A stretch of 64,000 nt of DNA from Alopecurus myosuroides (taxonomy: Eukaryota > Streptophyta > Magnoliopsida > Poales > Poaceae): NCBI GenBank assembly GCA_028641055.1, contig CM054059.1, positions 48,059,682-48,123,681 on the forward strand, read 5' to 3'. This document shows positions 46,989-57,849 of the stretch, piece after piece; the stretch's first letter is position 1, and each line of letters begins with the position of its first letter. A program made the position numbers and the translations under genes. Under the pieces are notes generated by a model. That model saw only the letters and a program-made list of their open reading frames with translations, did no database searches and was not told the origin of the DNA.

Positions 46989-47620
46989 CCTTGTTAGGAC
47001 AAAAACCTAATCTTGGGGAGGTGAGAATCCTCCACACCATTGCATTCATGTTTATTTCCAGTTATTTTAAGTATGCCTAATTTTAGCAATTGCATTCTTA
47101 TTCAAAAACACAAAAAAATTAGAGTAATTTGTTTATCGTTGTTCTTATCAAAATTACAAAAAAAAAACTAGAGTATCCTTTTATACGTTCTTTCTTTTAT
47201 TCGAAAAAAATTCGTTTGATCTTTTGTATATATTCTTTTTCTTTATCTTTGTTTTTGTTTTGTTTTTGTCTCACATATATTCTCAGCTCGTGTGAGATAG
47301 CAAGGAAAAGAAAATGGAAGATGGATCAAACAAGGCACCAAACTAGCAAGAGGAGGTATGTCATTCTCGTTTTCCTAACTCTTGCAAGATTAAATATGAT
47401 GATATTATTATTTGTTTGGTTGCACCTAGAGCTTGTTCCCCTTCTAGCTCGTTAGCTTTAAGAATGTTTCCTTCAATTCTAGTATAACTATTTTTTAACT
47501 TGGGGAAATATGCACTATCCAAAGTTTAGAAAATTCTATTGATCAATTCTTGTGAATGAGAAAAGAAAGAAATATTGCTCATTGTTGTTTAAGTATGACT
47601 TTGATTTATCCTCTACAATG
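46989..47620 (+). other. J sequence downstream of the frame, non-coding
   Basis: AT-rich with T-runs; no gene. It contains AATCTTGGGGAGGTGA, which looks purine-rich but is not followed by an LTR start. CAATG at 47616-47620 is the left target duplication of H. Confidence 0.6.
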
Positions 47621-48346
47621 TTGAAAGTGCATGGTTCCCCATGTGTGGTTTTGGTAATTAATGACGATCCTTATGGACTGATGTTTGCTTTGAGATATTC
47701 TTGTAGGTTTGGCCAATGGCACCACTTGAACCCCATGTGTTGGATTGAAGGTTGAATGTTACCAAGATCATTGGTTATAATGAATATATTTGATATGTTT
47801 AAGAGGAAGAATTTTCATGCTATTATTGATCATATTGCAAGTATGTCTTGAAGAAGGAGATTGTGTGAACATTCATGTGTACCTTCAAGACACCATCATC
47901 ATGAATAAAGAGAAGATACTTGGTTGATCAAGTTGAAGTGCAAGTTCAAGATGAGCATCAAGAACAGTTCATATGCTTGTAGCTTGCTACCCATATGGAG
48001 ATTATTGTCAAGTTAATATGGACATGTGATAAGCTCTCCCATATGATATTATGGGGGAGCAACTTACAAGTCTTCACGAAGCGAAGCGCTATCAAGAAAG
48101 GTGGTCCAACTTGAGGTGATTAAGATCGTCATCATCTGGATCAATTAGAATGCGCAAGGAAAAGGTATGAACTTGGTATGTTTCTATTTTACCGGTCTCA
48201 TGATTTTAGTAGGGAGACCGGGTTATAGGATAGATAAACCGTTCTATCAAGAGGGGCTCTCGAATGATTTGCTTGATTGTATCGTCCGTAGAGAGCTCAA
48301 ACCTTTGCATCATTGGAATCATATTTCTTGGTTCTTATTTAGGTTT

Positions 48347-48815
48347 TGATGGGGAGATGGTAACCCGGTAGGCTCATGCCTAGGTGAAACCCGTCCCAAA
48401 GGGAATCGCACAAGACCCGGCCCAAGGAGAAGATGTTTCTAGAAGGCCCAAGGGAGAGCGTAGGTTCTGTAACCCGTACCTTGGGGGTCACGATTAGGAA
48501 ACTTAGGGTTGTGTGCGGTTTCCGGGTAGGATTCCGGGTATGTCTTGTATAGGAAGCCAGAGAACCGGGTAAGATATAAACCGGCTCCTGGGACAGAGAA
48601 AGGAGAAGAGTTTTTACCCGATAGTTGAGTATCCCTGTAATACGAGGGCTGATAGTTGTAACCCTAGATCGGAGACTCGGTGACATTGCAGCCCGGGCTA
48701 CCAGATCACCTGATAACATGACTTCCCCTAAGCTAAACCCTCTCCCAAACACCAGAGTCGATTTGCCCCAAAGTAAGTTACCCCTGGTAACGTCTGCCGT
48801 GATTATCCCACGACA
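48347..48815 (+). mobile_element. Solo LTR, Tat-type gypsy (469 bp)
   Basis: TGATGGGGAGATGG...CCCACGACA, flanked by exact GGTTT duplications (48342-48346 and 48816-48820). The partner LTR of H lacks it at the corresponding place (59440). It shares TCTAGAAGGCCCAA and layout with the other Tat-type LTRs here but belongs to another family. Confidence 0.9.
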
Positions 48816-49143
48816 GGTTTTCTCCACGTGTGGCTTTAGATCTTTCCATTTTCTTCACGTCAAGCTCAAGTTCATCAAAATCGGATTTCGTATGGAAAAC
48901 TTATTGCGTTTTTGTTATTGAAGGTTTTATCGGTTCCTATCTTATAAAGAGGTCTAAAGTTTTGCCATTTTGTTTTATCCTACCTTATTTTAATATGATT
49001 TTTCTCTTCATAATCTTGTATTTCTCGTCTTTGCAATTTCAAAGAGCCAAAGAACATCGAAAATGAAGTCCGTATGCAAAAGTTATGACAATTTTTGTAC
49101 TAGTGTTTCTGCAGTATTCGGGAGGGCGGGAATTCCGGTCCAA

Positions 49144-49317
49144 GGCCAGAAATTTCTGGCCAGGACGGAATATTCCGGGGGAAATATCCGGCCCAACACC
49201 AGAGAGCGGGCACTCTCTCTCAAGTGGGTCTTGGTTTATCCGGAAATTTCCGGGGTAAGTGCGAAAATAACAGCCCGGACGGCCCGAACGGCCATATTTC
49301 GTGGGAACCTATAAATA
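49144..49317 (+). promoter_or_regulatory. Promoter region of H 5' LTR: TATA plus GAAnnTTC dyads
   Basis: TATAAATA lies at 49310-49317. Upstream is an 18-bp perfect palindrome GGCCAGAAATTTCTGGCC (49144-49161), and the dyads GAAATTTC (49149, 49243) and GAATATTC (49168) each match GAAnnTTC, the core of plant heat-shock elements. The regulatory reading is inference. Confidence 0.5.
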
Positions 49318-49492
49318 GCCTTCCTCTTCCTCAAGAGGAGGTAGTCAGCCCGTTTTCTCTCTCCTCCATTTTTGACATTCAAGAACTTGGTTTTCTCTCA
49401 ATCCATCCAATGATTCTTGCCCCTTTTTAGGGAAAAGAGAGAGGAGATCTAGATCTACTTCACCAACATGTGGTAAGCCACAAACTAATGAG

Positions 49493-51227
49493 ATGGTGAG
49501 TAGTGATAGGATTTGCAATAATGATAGTGAGCTTATTATTGATGATCCTTCACCTCTATCTTATTGCCATGCCTCATCTTTGGACTTAAACACAACTAGC
49601 ACAAAAAATGTTTTACATGCTTGTGTTGATAGTCCTTGCATATCATGTGAACATTGCTTGTCTAAATCTCACGATGATATGCTTGCTTTATCGTGTTCCC
49701 ATGATAAAAATGATTGTGTTTCTTCTAGTCTTTGTGCAGCTAACAATGTAAAGGAAACCCAACTCTCTATGGAACAATATGTGGACTTGAGTGGTGCCTC
49801 AAGTAATTATTCATGATCACCTACCACCTTTTTCCTCATGGCCAAGGATTCAAAGGTATCTTCTACTTTGAACCCCAATATATTTCATGATGATATAGAT
49901 GACTAGATAGTAATATGGCTATCTAGCCTTGAAGGTGAGACAAAGGAAAATGTGAATGCTCTCCTAAAACAACTTGATGAGTCTAACTCCCTTATAGATG
50001 AAAAGGAGGAGATCACCATGATCTTGGAAACTCAAAATGGTGGTAAGTCTAGCAAGGACAAAGAGCTTGAAAATGCTTTTGAGAAAGAGCGTTCTCTTAG
50101 ATCTTCTCTTGAAGAGAAACTATATAGTCTAGAATAAACGTATGCTATTTGCATTTCTAATCTTAGAAGGGACAATGAATTATCTGTTCCTCTTGCTAAT
50201 GACCTCAAAGATAAAAATGATGATCCTTGTGCTACTAACTCTATTTCTTGTGAAGCATCCATATTAAAGGAGAATGTTGAGCTACGCACTCAACCTGAGT
50301 TGATAACTTGTAATTATGGGAAATTGGAAGAAACTCATGAAAATCTCTCAAGCTCACACGAGGATCTTCTAGTCTCCCATGAGAGGCTAAAGTTAGCTCA
50401 TGAAGCTATTTCTTATACCATAACATCTTGTGAGGCTCATGTGGACAAAGACACAACATCTACTGTAAATTCTATATCGCCTTGTACTAGTCCTAGTAAT
50501 TCATCCACTAATAATGTTTCCACATATTATGATGAATTACTTTCCATGCCTTGTTGCTCTAATAATGATTTATCTACTTCCTATAGCTCTTGTGTTGATA
50601 CTAACCATGTAGAGGGAATCAAAGAGCTCAAGGCCCAAGTCACCTCTTTGAACAAAGACTTGGAGAAGTGTCATAAAGGGATGTCCACACTTGGCAATAC
50701 GTTGACTGTTGAAAAAATCCCCCAATGACAAGTCAGGACTTGGATTCATTTCCAATCATAAGAACAAGTCCAAGATCAACAAGAAGAAGGGCCATGAACA
50801 AGTCAAGAATTTGGCCAAGATTTTTTGCTTCAAGTGAAAGGTGGAAGGGCATCATGTTAGATCTTGATCTTTGAAGAAGAAGCCTCTTAGTGAGAAGCAA
50901 CAAGTGAAGCAGCCACAACTTCAACCTCAAGATCAAATTCAAGTTGAAGAAAGACCTCTTCCGAAGAAGACTCAAGCACATGCTCCTCAAGTTAAGAAAT
51001 CAACTAAAAATACTGGATGGAGTCCATGTTGCTATCTATACCGTGAGAAGGGACACCTTGCTTCTTCATGCACTAATGGGACCTTATCCAACCCTATCAT
51101 AATTGATGATATGTATTCTATTCGGAAGGATAATGTGGGCAATGTGTTTGCCAAATATGTTGGTACTCAAAGTGGTGTCAAGAAAATAACCATTTGGGTT
51201 GCCAAGCCTATTATGACTACCTCTTAG
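49493..51227 (+). pseudogene. Copia (SIRE-type) gag, broken
   Basis: Pieces on the + strand: a Ser/Cys/Asp-rich first part, FLMAKDSKVSSTLNPN (near 49835), coiled-coil segments (ELENAFEKERSLRSSLEEKL near 50065; LEETHENLSSSHEDLLVSHE near 50325), and two zinc knuckles. In the first knuckle two of three Cys are TGA stops (50835-50837, 50865-50867); in the second (CCYLYREKGHLASSC) one Cys is Tyr. Further stops are at 49814, 49900 and 50138, and a frameshift lies near 50730. Gag forms the particle and binds RNA. The start is lost with the deletion at the 5' LTR, and no pol follows. Confidence 0.75.
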
Positions 51228-51228
51228 G

Positions 51229-53717
51229 ACACAACTTGGTTGGGGTCTAACAAGCTCAAACTTGATCAATAGGTGTTATTGAAGGGAATTGGAGACTTGA
51301 CTATATCATGAAGAATTAAGGGATCTTCACCAATTATATTTCTTCAAGCCAAGTCATTTGGATTATCTTGTCTATATCTCATATCCATGCTCCTCCTGGC
51401 GGTAACTTGTATTAAAATTATATATACACTGAAATTTTCTTGCCCCTTTCATGTGTTGGTTTTGTACCTTACTTGTGTTTTGTATATGTTGTGCTCTCTA
51501 CTTACTTATCTTTGAGTAATCTAGTATGTGTTTGTCCGTTTGCACAACATGTACATGTGAGTTTGCTTTGAGCCTTATTGCGTCTTGTTTGTATCTTATT
51601 TGGCTATTTTGAGTGATTAATGGACTATCCCATTTTGGGAGAGTAATATGCCTTTGGCACTTCACAATCTTAAAATGTGTGTACATGAGGAATACGACTA
51701 AGTGTTGATATTTCAATAGAATCTAGTTTCTATGTGGTATGTCATGCTCATGAGAAATTCAAATTCTACAATGTCTATTAATTATCTCTAGTTGGTATTT
51801 GTTTGCCTCTTGTTAGAAGAAAGTGATTATCACCTTATGGGGGAGTAATAAGCTTTGTGCATATTACAAGCCTAAAGAATGTGAACATTTGAGGTTTTGT
51901 CACCTAGACTCGATATTGTTAATTATCTTGTTCCTATGTGGCATGTGTGCTCAAACAAGTTTCAATTTGCTTAAATGCTTTTATTTGCTCATCTTTTGGA
52001 TCTTGTTTCTGAGAGAGTTCCTCGGTGCAATTTTCCTCAAATGTGCACTAGTATGTATTATCTTGGAAACCGGTTGCTTCATATTATATTAATCATTGCT
52101 TTGCATGATCATTCTACTATTGAAGCCACCAAAAATATCTATTTAAGCATGGTTTTTTAATTCCTACCCTTTTAATATGCTTTTATGTTGTGAATATGAT
52201 CATGAACATCTATGGAACATACCACCGAGAAATAAATCCTTAGACAAGTGACAATCTTATTTGTGGTAGAATTTATTGATCATATTTACTTGGGTATTGC
52301 TTTTATTTTCCATATTTCTTGCCAAGTGATTTCTTTGTGCTCACTCCCATTGTATCCCTCCCCTATTGATAATCCCTTTGTTTACTCGTATTTGTTTTTT
52401 GTTATAATGGGTAAATCTAAATCAAGATCCCACTTGTGTGCATAGTGTATTGAAATACAAAATTAAATATTGCACAAATCACGGGGAGCTTTCTTATATT
52501 ATTTAAAACACTAATGTTCTTCATTTGTATTTAGATCTTTCTCGATTGGTATTTAATCCCGATGACGTGTCTATTTGGAAGACAAACCTTTTAGTCTTGG
52601 TACTTTGTGCCATCATGAAAATTGTAGAGGGTTTGGTTTAGTTGTTGGAACCTTGCCCTTTTTGGGAGTTGGTTATCTTTCCCATTGCTTTACTTTCAAA
52701 ATTTTCTATTTTGGATATTGGACTTCTTTTCATTAATGAATCCTTCTTTGGGTATCTCTTTTGGGAGTTCAATATCTCATTTCTTGATATAAATTTTAAT
52801 AGGTTTGTTTGAAGTGTCAATTAGTTCTTTGTGTATCTTGTTTTCGCTTAATATCTTTTAAATTTGTTCTCTTATCAACCATGTGTTGATTTGGATCTTT
52901 GATATGGTTTGGACATCCTTTTGACATGTCACAATCTTGTGCGCATTCTTTTGTTTACTTGGTGTTTCTGTCCAAGCTATACCTCTTTTGGTTCTTGAAA
53001 GTCTTTGGATGCATATTTACTAATGTATTTGTTATGGCGTGCTTACTCTCTTTGATTCAATAAATAGTTTAAACTCCACCGAATCCTAAATGGGCTAAGA
53101 TGTGCATGAAATTGAATTTCATATCTATATGCACATATTTATGTGGAGGTTATCCTATGTATTGTAGTGTGTCTAACTACTTTGGACCCAATGTGTTTGG
53201 GGACCATTTTGTTCTTAAATGTGTTTTAGATACATTTGAGATGCATTGGATTCTTGCCTCATTCTCAAGGAAGGTGTTGTCACCATGTTCTTACCGGAGT
53301 CAAGCTAGGATGATGGATTAATTCTTATCTACAAAAATATCTCCAATGAAATCTCGGTAACAGGTATCTACCTCATGCATACATTTCTAGTATTCAACCA
53401 TGTGTAGGTTGCATCTTGGCATGAAAATTCTTTATTTGTAAAATTATTCTCCCTTTGTGATACTTGCTTCTATCAAAACATTGCAACTATCTCTTTTTCC
53501 CTTATTCATATTTGTGATGTCTTTGGTGCGTTTGTGTTAGTAATTCATTTATCCCCATTTAAGAGAAAATTGAGCTATGTGATATGCTTTCAAAAAAAAT
53601 CTTATTGGTGTATTTATGACGTTCTGTTGGATATCATGTTCTTCACTTTCATAACTATTTTGTGTGTACATGCATATTTGTGGATACATATTATCATGAT
53701 TGTGTCCAGATAGAAAC
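51229..53717 (+). other. Interior of H after gag, non-coding
   Basis: 2.5 kb of T-rich sequence without any integrase or reverse transcriptase motif in the frames I read. Two degenerate copies of a roughly 230-bp unit occur at about 51600-51760 and 51830-51960, each with GGGAGTAATA and CCTATGTGGCATG-like words. The left TSD GAAAC of the next solo LTR is at 53713-53717. Confidence 0.6.
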
Positions 53718-55478
53718 TGATACGTCATAAACGTATCCATAATTTCCGATGTTTCATGTTATTTGCTACATGTTTGCTATACACTTTATGTCATTTTTAT
53801 CGATTTTATGGGACTAACCTATGGACAAGATGCCACAGAGCCAGTTCCTGTTTTCTGTTGTTTTTCAGAAAAGTTGTTCTGGAAATATTCTCGGAACTGG
53901 ACGATTCAAAAACCAGGGGTCTTAGAAATCTGTCGCGCACACGGAGTCCGGAGGAGACCCGGAGGGGGGCCACAGGGGCCTCACACCATAGGGCAGTGCG
54001 CCCCCTGGCCGCGCCATGGGGTTGCGTGGGCCTCCTGTCCTCCCACCGACGTTGCCCTTTCTCCTATTTATACCCCTTAGGAGGTTAACCCTATAAACAT
54101 AAGCATTTTCCACGAAAAACACCTGAGGCCGCCGCCATCGTCAATCCTAGTTCGGGAGGGTTCTGGAGCTCTCCCCGTCACCCTGCCGGGAGGGAAAATC
54201 ATCACCGGAGGGCTCTACACCACCATGCCCGCCTCCTGAATGACGCGTGAGTAGTTCTCCTTGGACTACGAGTCCATAGCAGTAGCTAGATGGTTGTTCT
54301 CTCCTCTTTATGCCTCATGTTTAGATCTTGTGAGCTGCCCTACATGATCAAGATCATCTTATTGTAATGCTACATGTTGTGTTTGCTGGGATTCGATGAA
54401 TATTGAATGCTATGTCTCTTGATTATCAATCTAGCATGTTCTTTTCATGTGTATGTTATTTATGATCTTGCATGGTCTCCGTTTTTAGTAGATGCTCTGG
54501 CCAAGTAGATGCTAGTGACTCCAAGAGGGAGTATTTATGCTCTATAGTGGGTTCATGCCTCCCTTGCATTTCTGCTCGAGTGACAGAAACGTGACGAATG
54601 GGGGATGTGTTTGTTTCCATTAGGGAGAAAACAACGATGTTTACATTGTTTACATTACACACTTTGCTTAATGGGCTTATCTGTTGCTTGCAACTTAATA
54701 CCCAAGGATTGCTCGGATGACATTCTGAGGGTGGATTATTAGTCATAGATGCAGTTGGATAACGATCTATGAATCTTATTGTAATGCCTGCATGAATCAC
54801 ATAGTAATCATCATGTCATGCATATGCACTACGGTGCAGCCTTTATATCTTGAGATAATTCCTTATTTGGCCCTTTCTAAAGTTTGTCTTCCTTTTTAGG
54901 CCCTGACAATTTTTTTCTTCCTTTCACGACACACAAAGTTTGATTCGTTCCTTATTTGGCCCTTTAGTACTACTAGCAAATATGCCCGTGCGTTGCTACG
55001 GGCTGATTTTTTTCATCACATTGTTTTCTGTAACAGTTGTCGCATCGAATATTAAAAAATCGGCCGAATCACATGATGGCAGCCTCAATTCGCCGAATTC
55101 TCCACTTTAGAGAGACGACTTTTCTTCTTATAGCATGTCTGATGAAAGCGGGATATGTCTATATTAATTCAAATATGAATTACTATTATTTTAAATGATG
55201 TACTTTTTACTATAGAAAAACAAAGAGATGACGACGGGCTCGTAGCGATACGCCAGGGTTCTGTGAAGTCGACAAATCAACGACGGCAACAGACTCATGG
55301 CAACAGGATGTCGGACTATTGGCGAAATCGGCATGACACGCAATATGGCAGAGCCGAAAGCCCAAGAGAGAGGAAGAGATATTGAACCGTCTCAATAGAA
55401 ATAAAAATATGAAAATAGAACGCATTCACGTGCAAAATTATAAGCATACGTGCACCTCTGCATATAAGTGTGACATGT

Positions 55479-55601
55479 GACATGTCGTACTAAATTACTT
55501 GTCATAGATTTATCAAAATATAGATTATCTAGACATATATTAGTGTATGGATACATACATATTTTTACAAATCCACGACACCTAATCTAGGACCGAGGGA
55601 G
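55479..55601. mobile_element. Stowaway-like MITE, decayed left end
   Basis: The inverted right end reads CTCCCTCGGTCCTAGATTAG and is followed by TA. The first ~45 bases are inversely similar to the last ~45, with a short AT-rich centre. The left terminal CTCCCTC is mutated. Confidence 0.6.
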
Positions 55602-55892
55602 TAATACTTAATGTTTCAAATGATTATGAGAATTATAATTAATCATTTATATAAATAATAAGTATCGAACAATACATACTTGTTTGGACATTTGTATGGA
55701 TATGTTGGTAAAAATATCTACTGCATTATGACAGTTCCTATGTAGAGATAGTGATATGGGTAATCAAATGAACCATTAGGAAGCAATGCTACACTTTCCT
55801 ACGGGCTATAGCAGCAGCTGATGTAGATTCTTCTCTCGCGAGCTCCTAGTTTCACCAACTTCTAGTTTCTGAATCGTCAAGTTCCAAGTATT

Positions 55893-56097
55893 AAAACCTT
55901 TTGATTTGGAACGGGGAGAGATGGCTGAGTGGACTAAAGCGGCGGATTGCTAATCCGTTGTACAATTTTTTTGTACCGAGGGTTCGAATCCCTCTCTTTC
56001 CGCTCCCTCGGATCATTTGGGACTTTCGAATTGGAAGGAATTCTGACCCCCGGACTTTCTCATAGATAAATGTACGAAACCAATCCAATTTGTAAGA
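55893..56097 (+). other. Plastid DNA fragment (NUPT) around trnS-GCU
   Basis: The sequence from CCTTTTGATTTGGAACGGGG through the tRNA to GTACGAAACCAATCC matches, from memory, the psbI-trnS-GCU-psbD interval of grass plastid genomes. The exact limits need alignment. Confidence 0.75.
55915..56002 (+). tRNA. trnS-GCU: Plastid-type tRNA-Ser(GCU), nuclear copy
   Basis: 88 bases fold as a class II tRNA: acceptor GGAGAGA with TCTTTCC, D-arm region TGGCTGAGTGG, anticodon arm CGGATTGCTAATCCG (anticodon GCT), long variable arm (TTGTACAA...TTGTACC) and T-arm GAGGGTTCGAATCCCTC. The B-box GGTTCGAATCC is complete. It looks intact, so Pol III transcription is possible, but a plastid tRNA inserted in nuclear DNA is not expected to serve the cytosol normally. 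Confidence 0.9.
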
Positions 56098-56484
56098 AAA
56101 AAGGCCCTCACAATTTTTTTCTTCTTTTCACGACACACAAAGTTTGATTCGTTCCTTATTTGGCCCTTTAGTACTATTTAAGCACAAAAATGACAATTTT
56201 TCCCATGGTTCAATATGTAACAAAATGGCCCCAAAAAAGTTATAATATAATAGTTGGTTATTTGAGCTGCTAATCCATGTGTTTTTGAGCTACTTCGATG
56301 TTGCATGTGATGGTGGATGCATGCATGCATGAGGTAATGGATTATAAGTTGTGGTACGTCCTAGTAAAATCGAGCTTGAACCTTCACACGAGCCAGATAT
56401 TTTCCCAAGGTGGGCCAGACAACATGCAATGCTGGCAGCATAAGAGAGGCTAGCTGCCTCACATGTTCTCTTTCTAGACCAGTT

Positions 56485-56740
56485 TCCCTCCGTTCATGAA
56501 TAAGTGTACATCTACTTTTACACTTAGTCAAACTTTTTAAACTTTGACCAAATTTGTAGAAAATTATAGTAATATATATGACATCAAAATGATATATTTT
56601 AAAACTTCATGCGAAGACAAATCTATTGATATTAATTTGTTGTCTTGAATGCTAGTACTTTTTTCGATAAAGTTAGTCAAAGTTTAATAAATTTGACCGC
56701 CGAAAAAGGAAAACATACACTTTATCGTGAACGGGGGGAG
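56485..56740. mobile_element. Stowaway-like MITE (about 256 bp)
   Basis: TCCCTCCGTTCATGAATAAG at the left and, inverted, CTCCCCCCGTTCACGATAAA at the right, followed by TA. The interior has the AGTCAAACTTT and GACCAAATTTG words common in grass MITEs of this type. Confidence 0.75.
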
Positions 56741-56839
56741 TACATGCGTGTATAGGAATCATGAGGTGGAAACGTGGCATATTTTCAGAGGAGGCTAAGA
56801 CGATGTGGCCATGCTGTAGACGGCAATCGCTGCGTGTTA

Positions 56840-57012
56840 TGCTTGCATGTTGACCAGTCAACCAACCGATCAGTTCACCGTCGAAGGTAAGCGGCAAGCG
56901 GTGACGGCTCCGATATTTTCTGCTACCCTGCCCATATAAATAGCTAGTGACTCTGTTGCTCGCTGTCCTATCTCCATCTGCTTCAGTTTAGATCTTCACG
57001 GTTCACTTTTTT
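56840..57012 (+). promoter_or_regulatory. Promoter-like segment captured by element I
   Basis: A CATATAAATAGC TATA box (56935-56943) is followed by a CT-rich leader-like stretch (CTGTCCTATCTCCATCTGC) and preceded by mixed-GC sequence, as in grass gene promoters. No coding sequence follows before the terminal repeat at 57028, so transcription would run out of the element into the LTR. The parent gene is unknown. Confidence 0.4.
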
Positions 57013-57027
57013 TTCTCTAAATAACCA

Positions 57028-57396
57028 AATATTATATTCACACATTTCGTCACATATTGCAAAGGGTAAAAGTGTCATCTTAGTGTTTAAATAGTATTGG
57101 AGGGCCAAATAAGGAACCAATCAAACTTAATGTGTCATGAAAGGAAGAAAAAAATTTCGGGGCCAAAAAAGGAAGACAAACTTCAAACAGAGCCAAATAA
57201 GGAATTCTCTCAATATTATATTCACACATTTCGTCACATATTGCAAAGGGTAAAAGTGACATCTTAGTGTTTAAATAGTATTGGAGGGCCAAATAAGGAA
57301 CCAATCAAACTTTATGTGTCATGAAAGGAAGAATTTTTTTGTCAGGGCCAAAAAAGGAAGACAAACTTCAAACAGGGCCAAATAAGGAATTCTCTC
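57028..57396. repeat. Tandem duplication of the right end of element I (2 x 184 bp)
   Basis: 57028-57211 and 57212-57396 are near copies, each ending GGAATTCTCTC. Two consecutive right termini are therefore present; the outer one abuts the 9-bp target duplication. Confidence 0.9.
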
Positions 57397-57849
57397 TTAT
57401 ATCTTTCAATTGCCCAGCTGTAATTTGTTCACCACACATGTTATTTATCCTCTATGGAGAGACACCACTAGTGAACTGTAGAGCCCGGTCCATTTTCCTC
57501 ATACTGATAATACAACCACTGCCATCACTATTTTCACACTGCTACTACTGTGTTCATACTGTTTTCCACATTATAAGTTTAACCTCTTTGTTTTCAGCAA
57601 AACCAGTGAGATTGACAACCTCACTTCTTTGTTGGGGCAAAGTGATTTGATTGTGTTGTGTAGGTTCCACGTTGCTTCTGAACCGGTAGTGCGCTCTGCC
57701 ACATCATCTGTATCAACCTTCGGAAGTGTTTTCTTTCTCCTACTCGTTGCTTCAACCTTGGTTTCTTTCTGATGGAAACTTGCTGCTTCACTCTTCATAC
57801 CTTCCTCTTGGGGTTTCGCAACGAGTGCAAGACCTGCACCATCAGAAAC

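Larger units (their letters stand above)
47621..49462 (+). repeat. 5' LTR of element H, 3' end deleted
   Basis: It starts TTGAAAGTGCATGG like the LTR at 58724, but similarity stops near 49462 after GATCTAGATCTAC. The last ~850 bp, the primer site and the start of gag are missing, so a deletion joined the LTR directly to gag. A solo LTR interrupts it (48347-48815). Confidence 0.8.
54899..56176. repeat. 74-bp direct duplication flanking 1.13 kb of filler
   Basis: 54899-54972 and 56103-56176 are the same subterminal sequence of element I with three differences seen. The 1130 bp between them starts CTAGCAAATATGCCCGTGCG and ends in plastid-derived DNA. The rest of the filler (54990-55470 and 55605-55890) holds no gene that I can support. 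Confidence 0.8.
54852..57396. mobile_element. Mutator-like element I with captured sequences (2545 bp)
   Basis: A perfect 9-bp duplication TTATATCTT (54843-54851 and 57397-57405) flanks inverted termini: GAGATAATTCCTTATTTGG at the left and, inverted, GAGAGAATTCCTTATTTGG at the right, continuing for over 100 bp of similarity. No transposase is present. The interior is a patchwork: a 74-bp duplication around foreign filler, a plastid tRNA fragment, Stowaway-like MITEs and a promoter-like segment. It is a non-autonomous, Pack-MULE-like element. Confidence 0.92.
53718..57844 (+). mobile_element. Solo LTR of the F family, split by a Mutator-like element
   Basis: It opens TGATACGTCATAAACGTATC and ends GCACCATCA, flanked by exact GAAAC (53713-53717 and 57845-57849). 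Without the nested element it is about 1.57 kb, the same as the LTRs of F, and aligns with their inverse along its length (for example the CTCTCCTCTTTATGCCTCATG and GGTTCCACGTTGCT regions). A TATA-type CTATTTATAC is near 54063. Confidence 0.92.

Noticed and set aside
48339..48827. 162-residue minus-strand frame
   Set aside because: It coincides with the solo LTR 48347-48815, so it is a chance frame in LTR sequence.
51229..53712. Hidden copia polymerase after the H gag
   Set aside because: No integrase or reverse transcriptase motif in the frames I read; a profile search could still find a strongly decayed trace.
55891..56088. Minus-strand frame over the tRNA region
   Set aside because: Antisense of the plastid trnS-GCU fragment; the tRNA explains the sequence.
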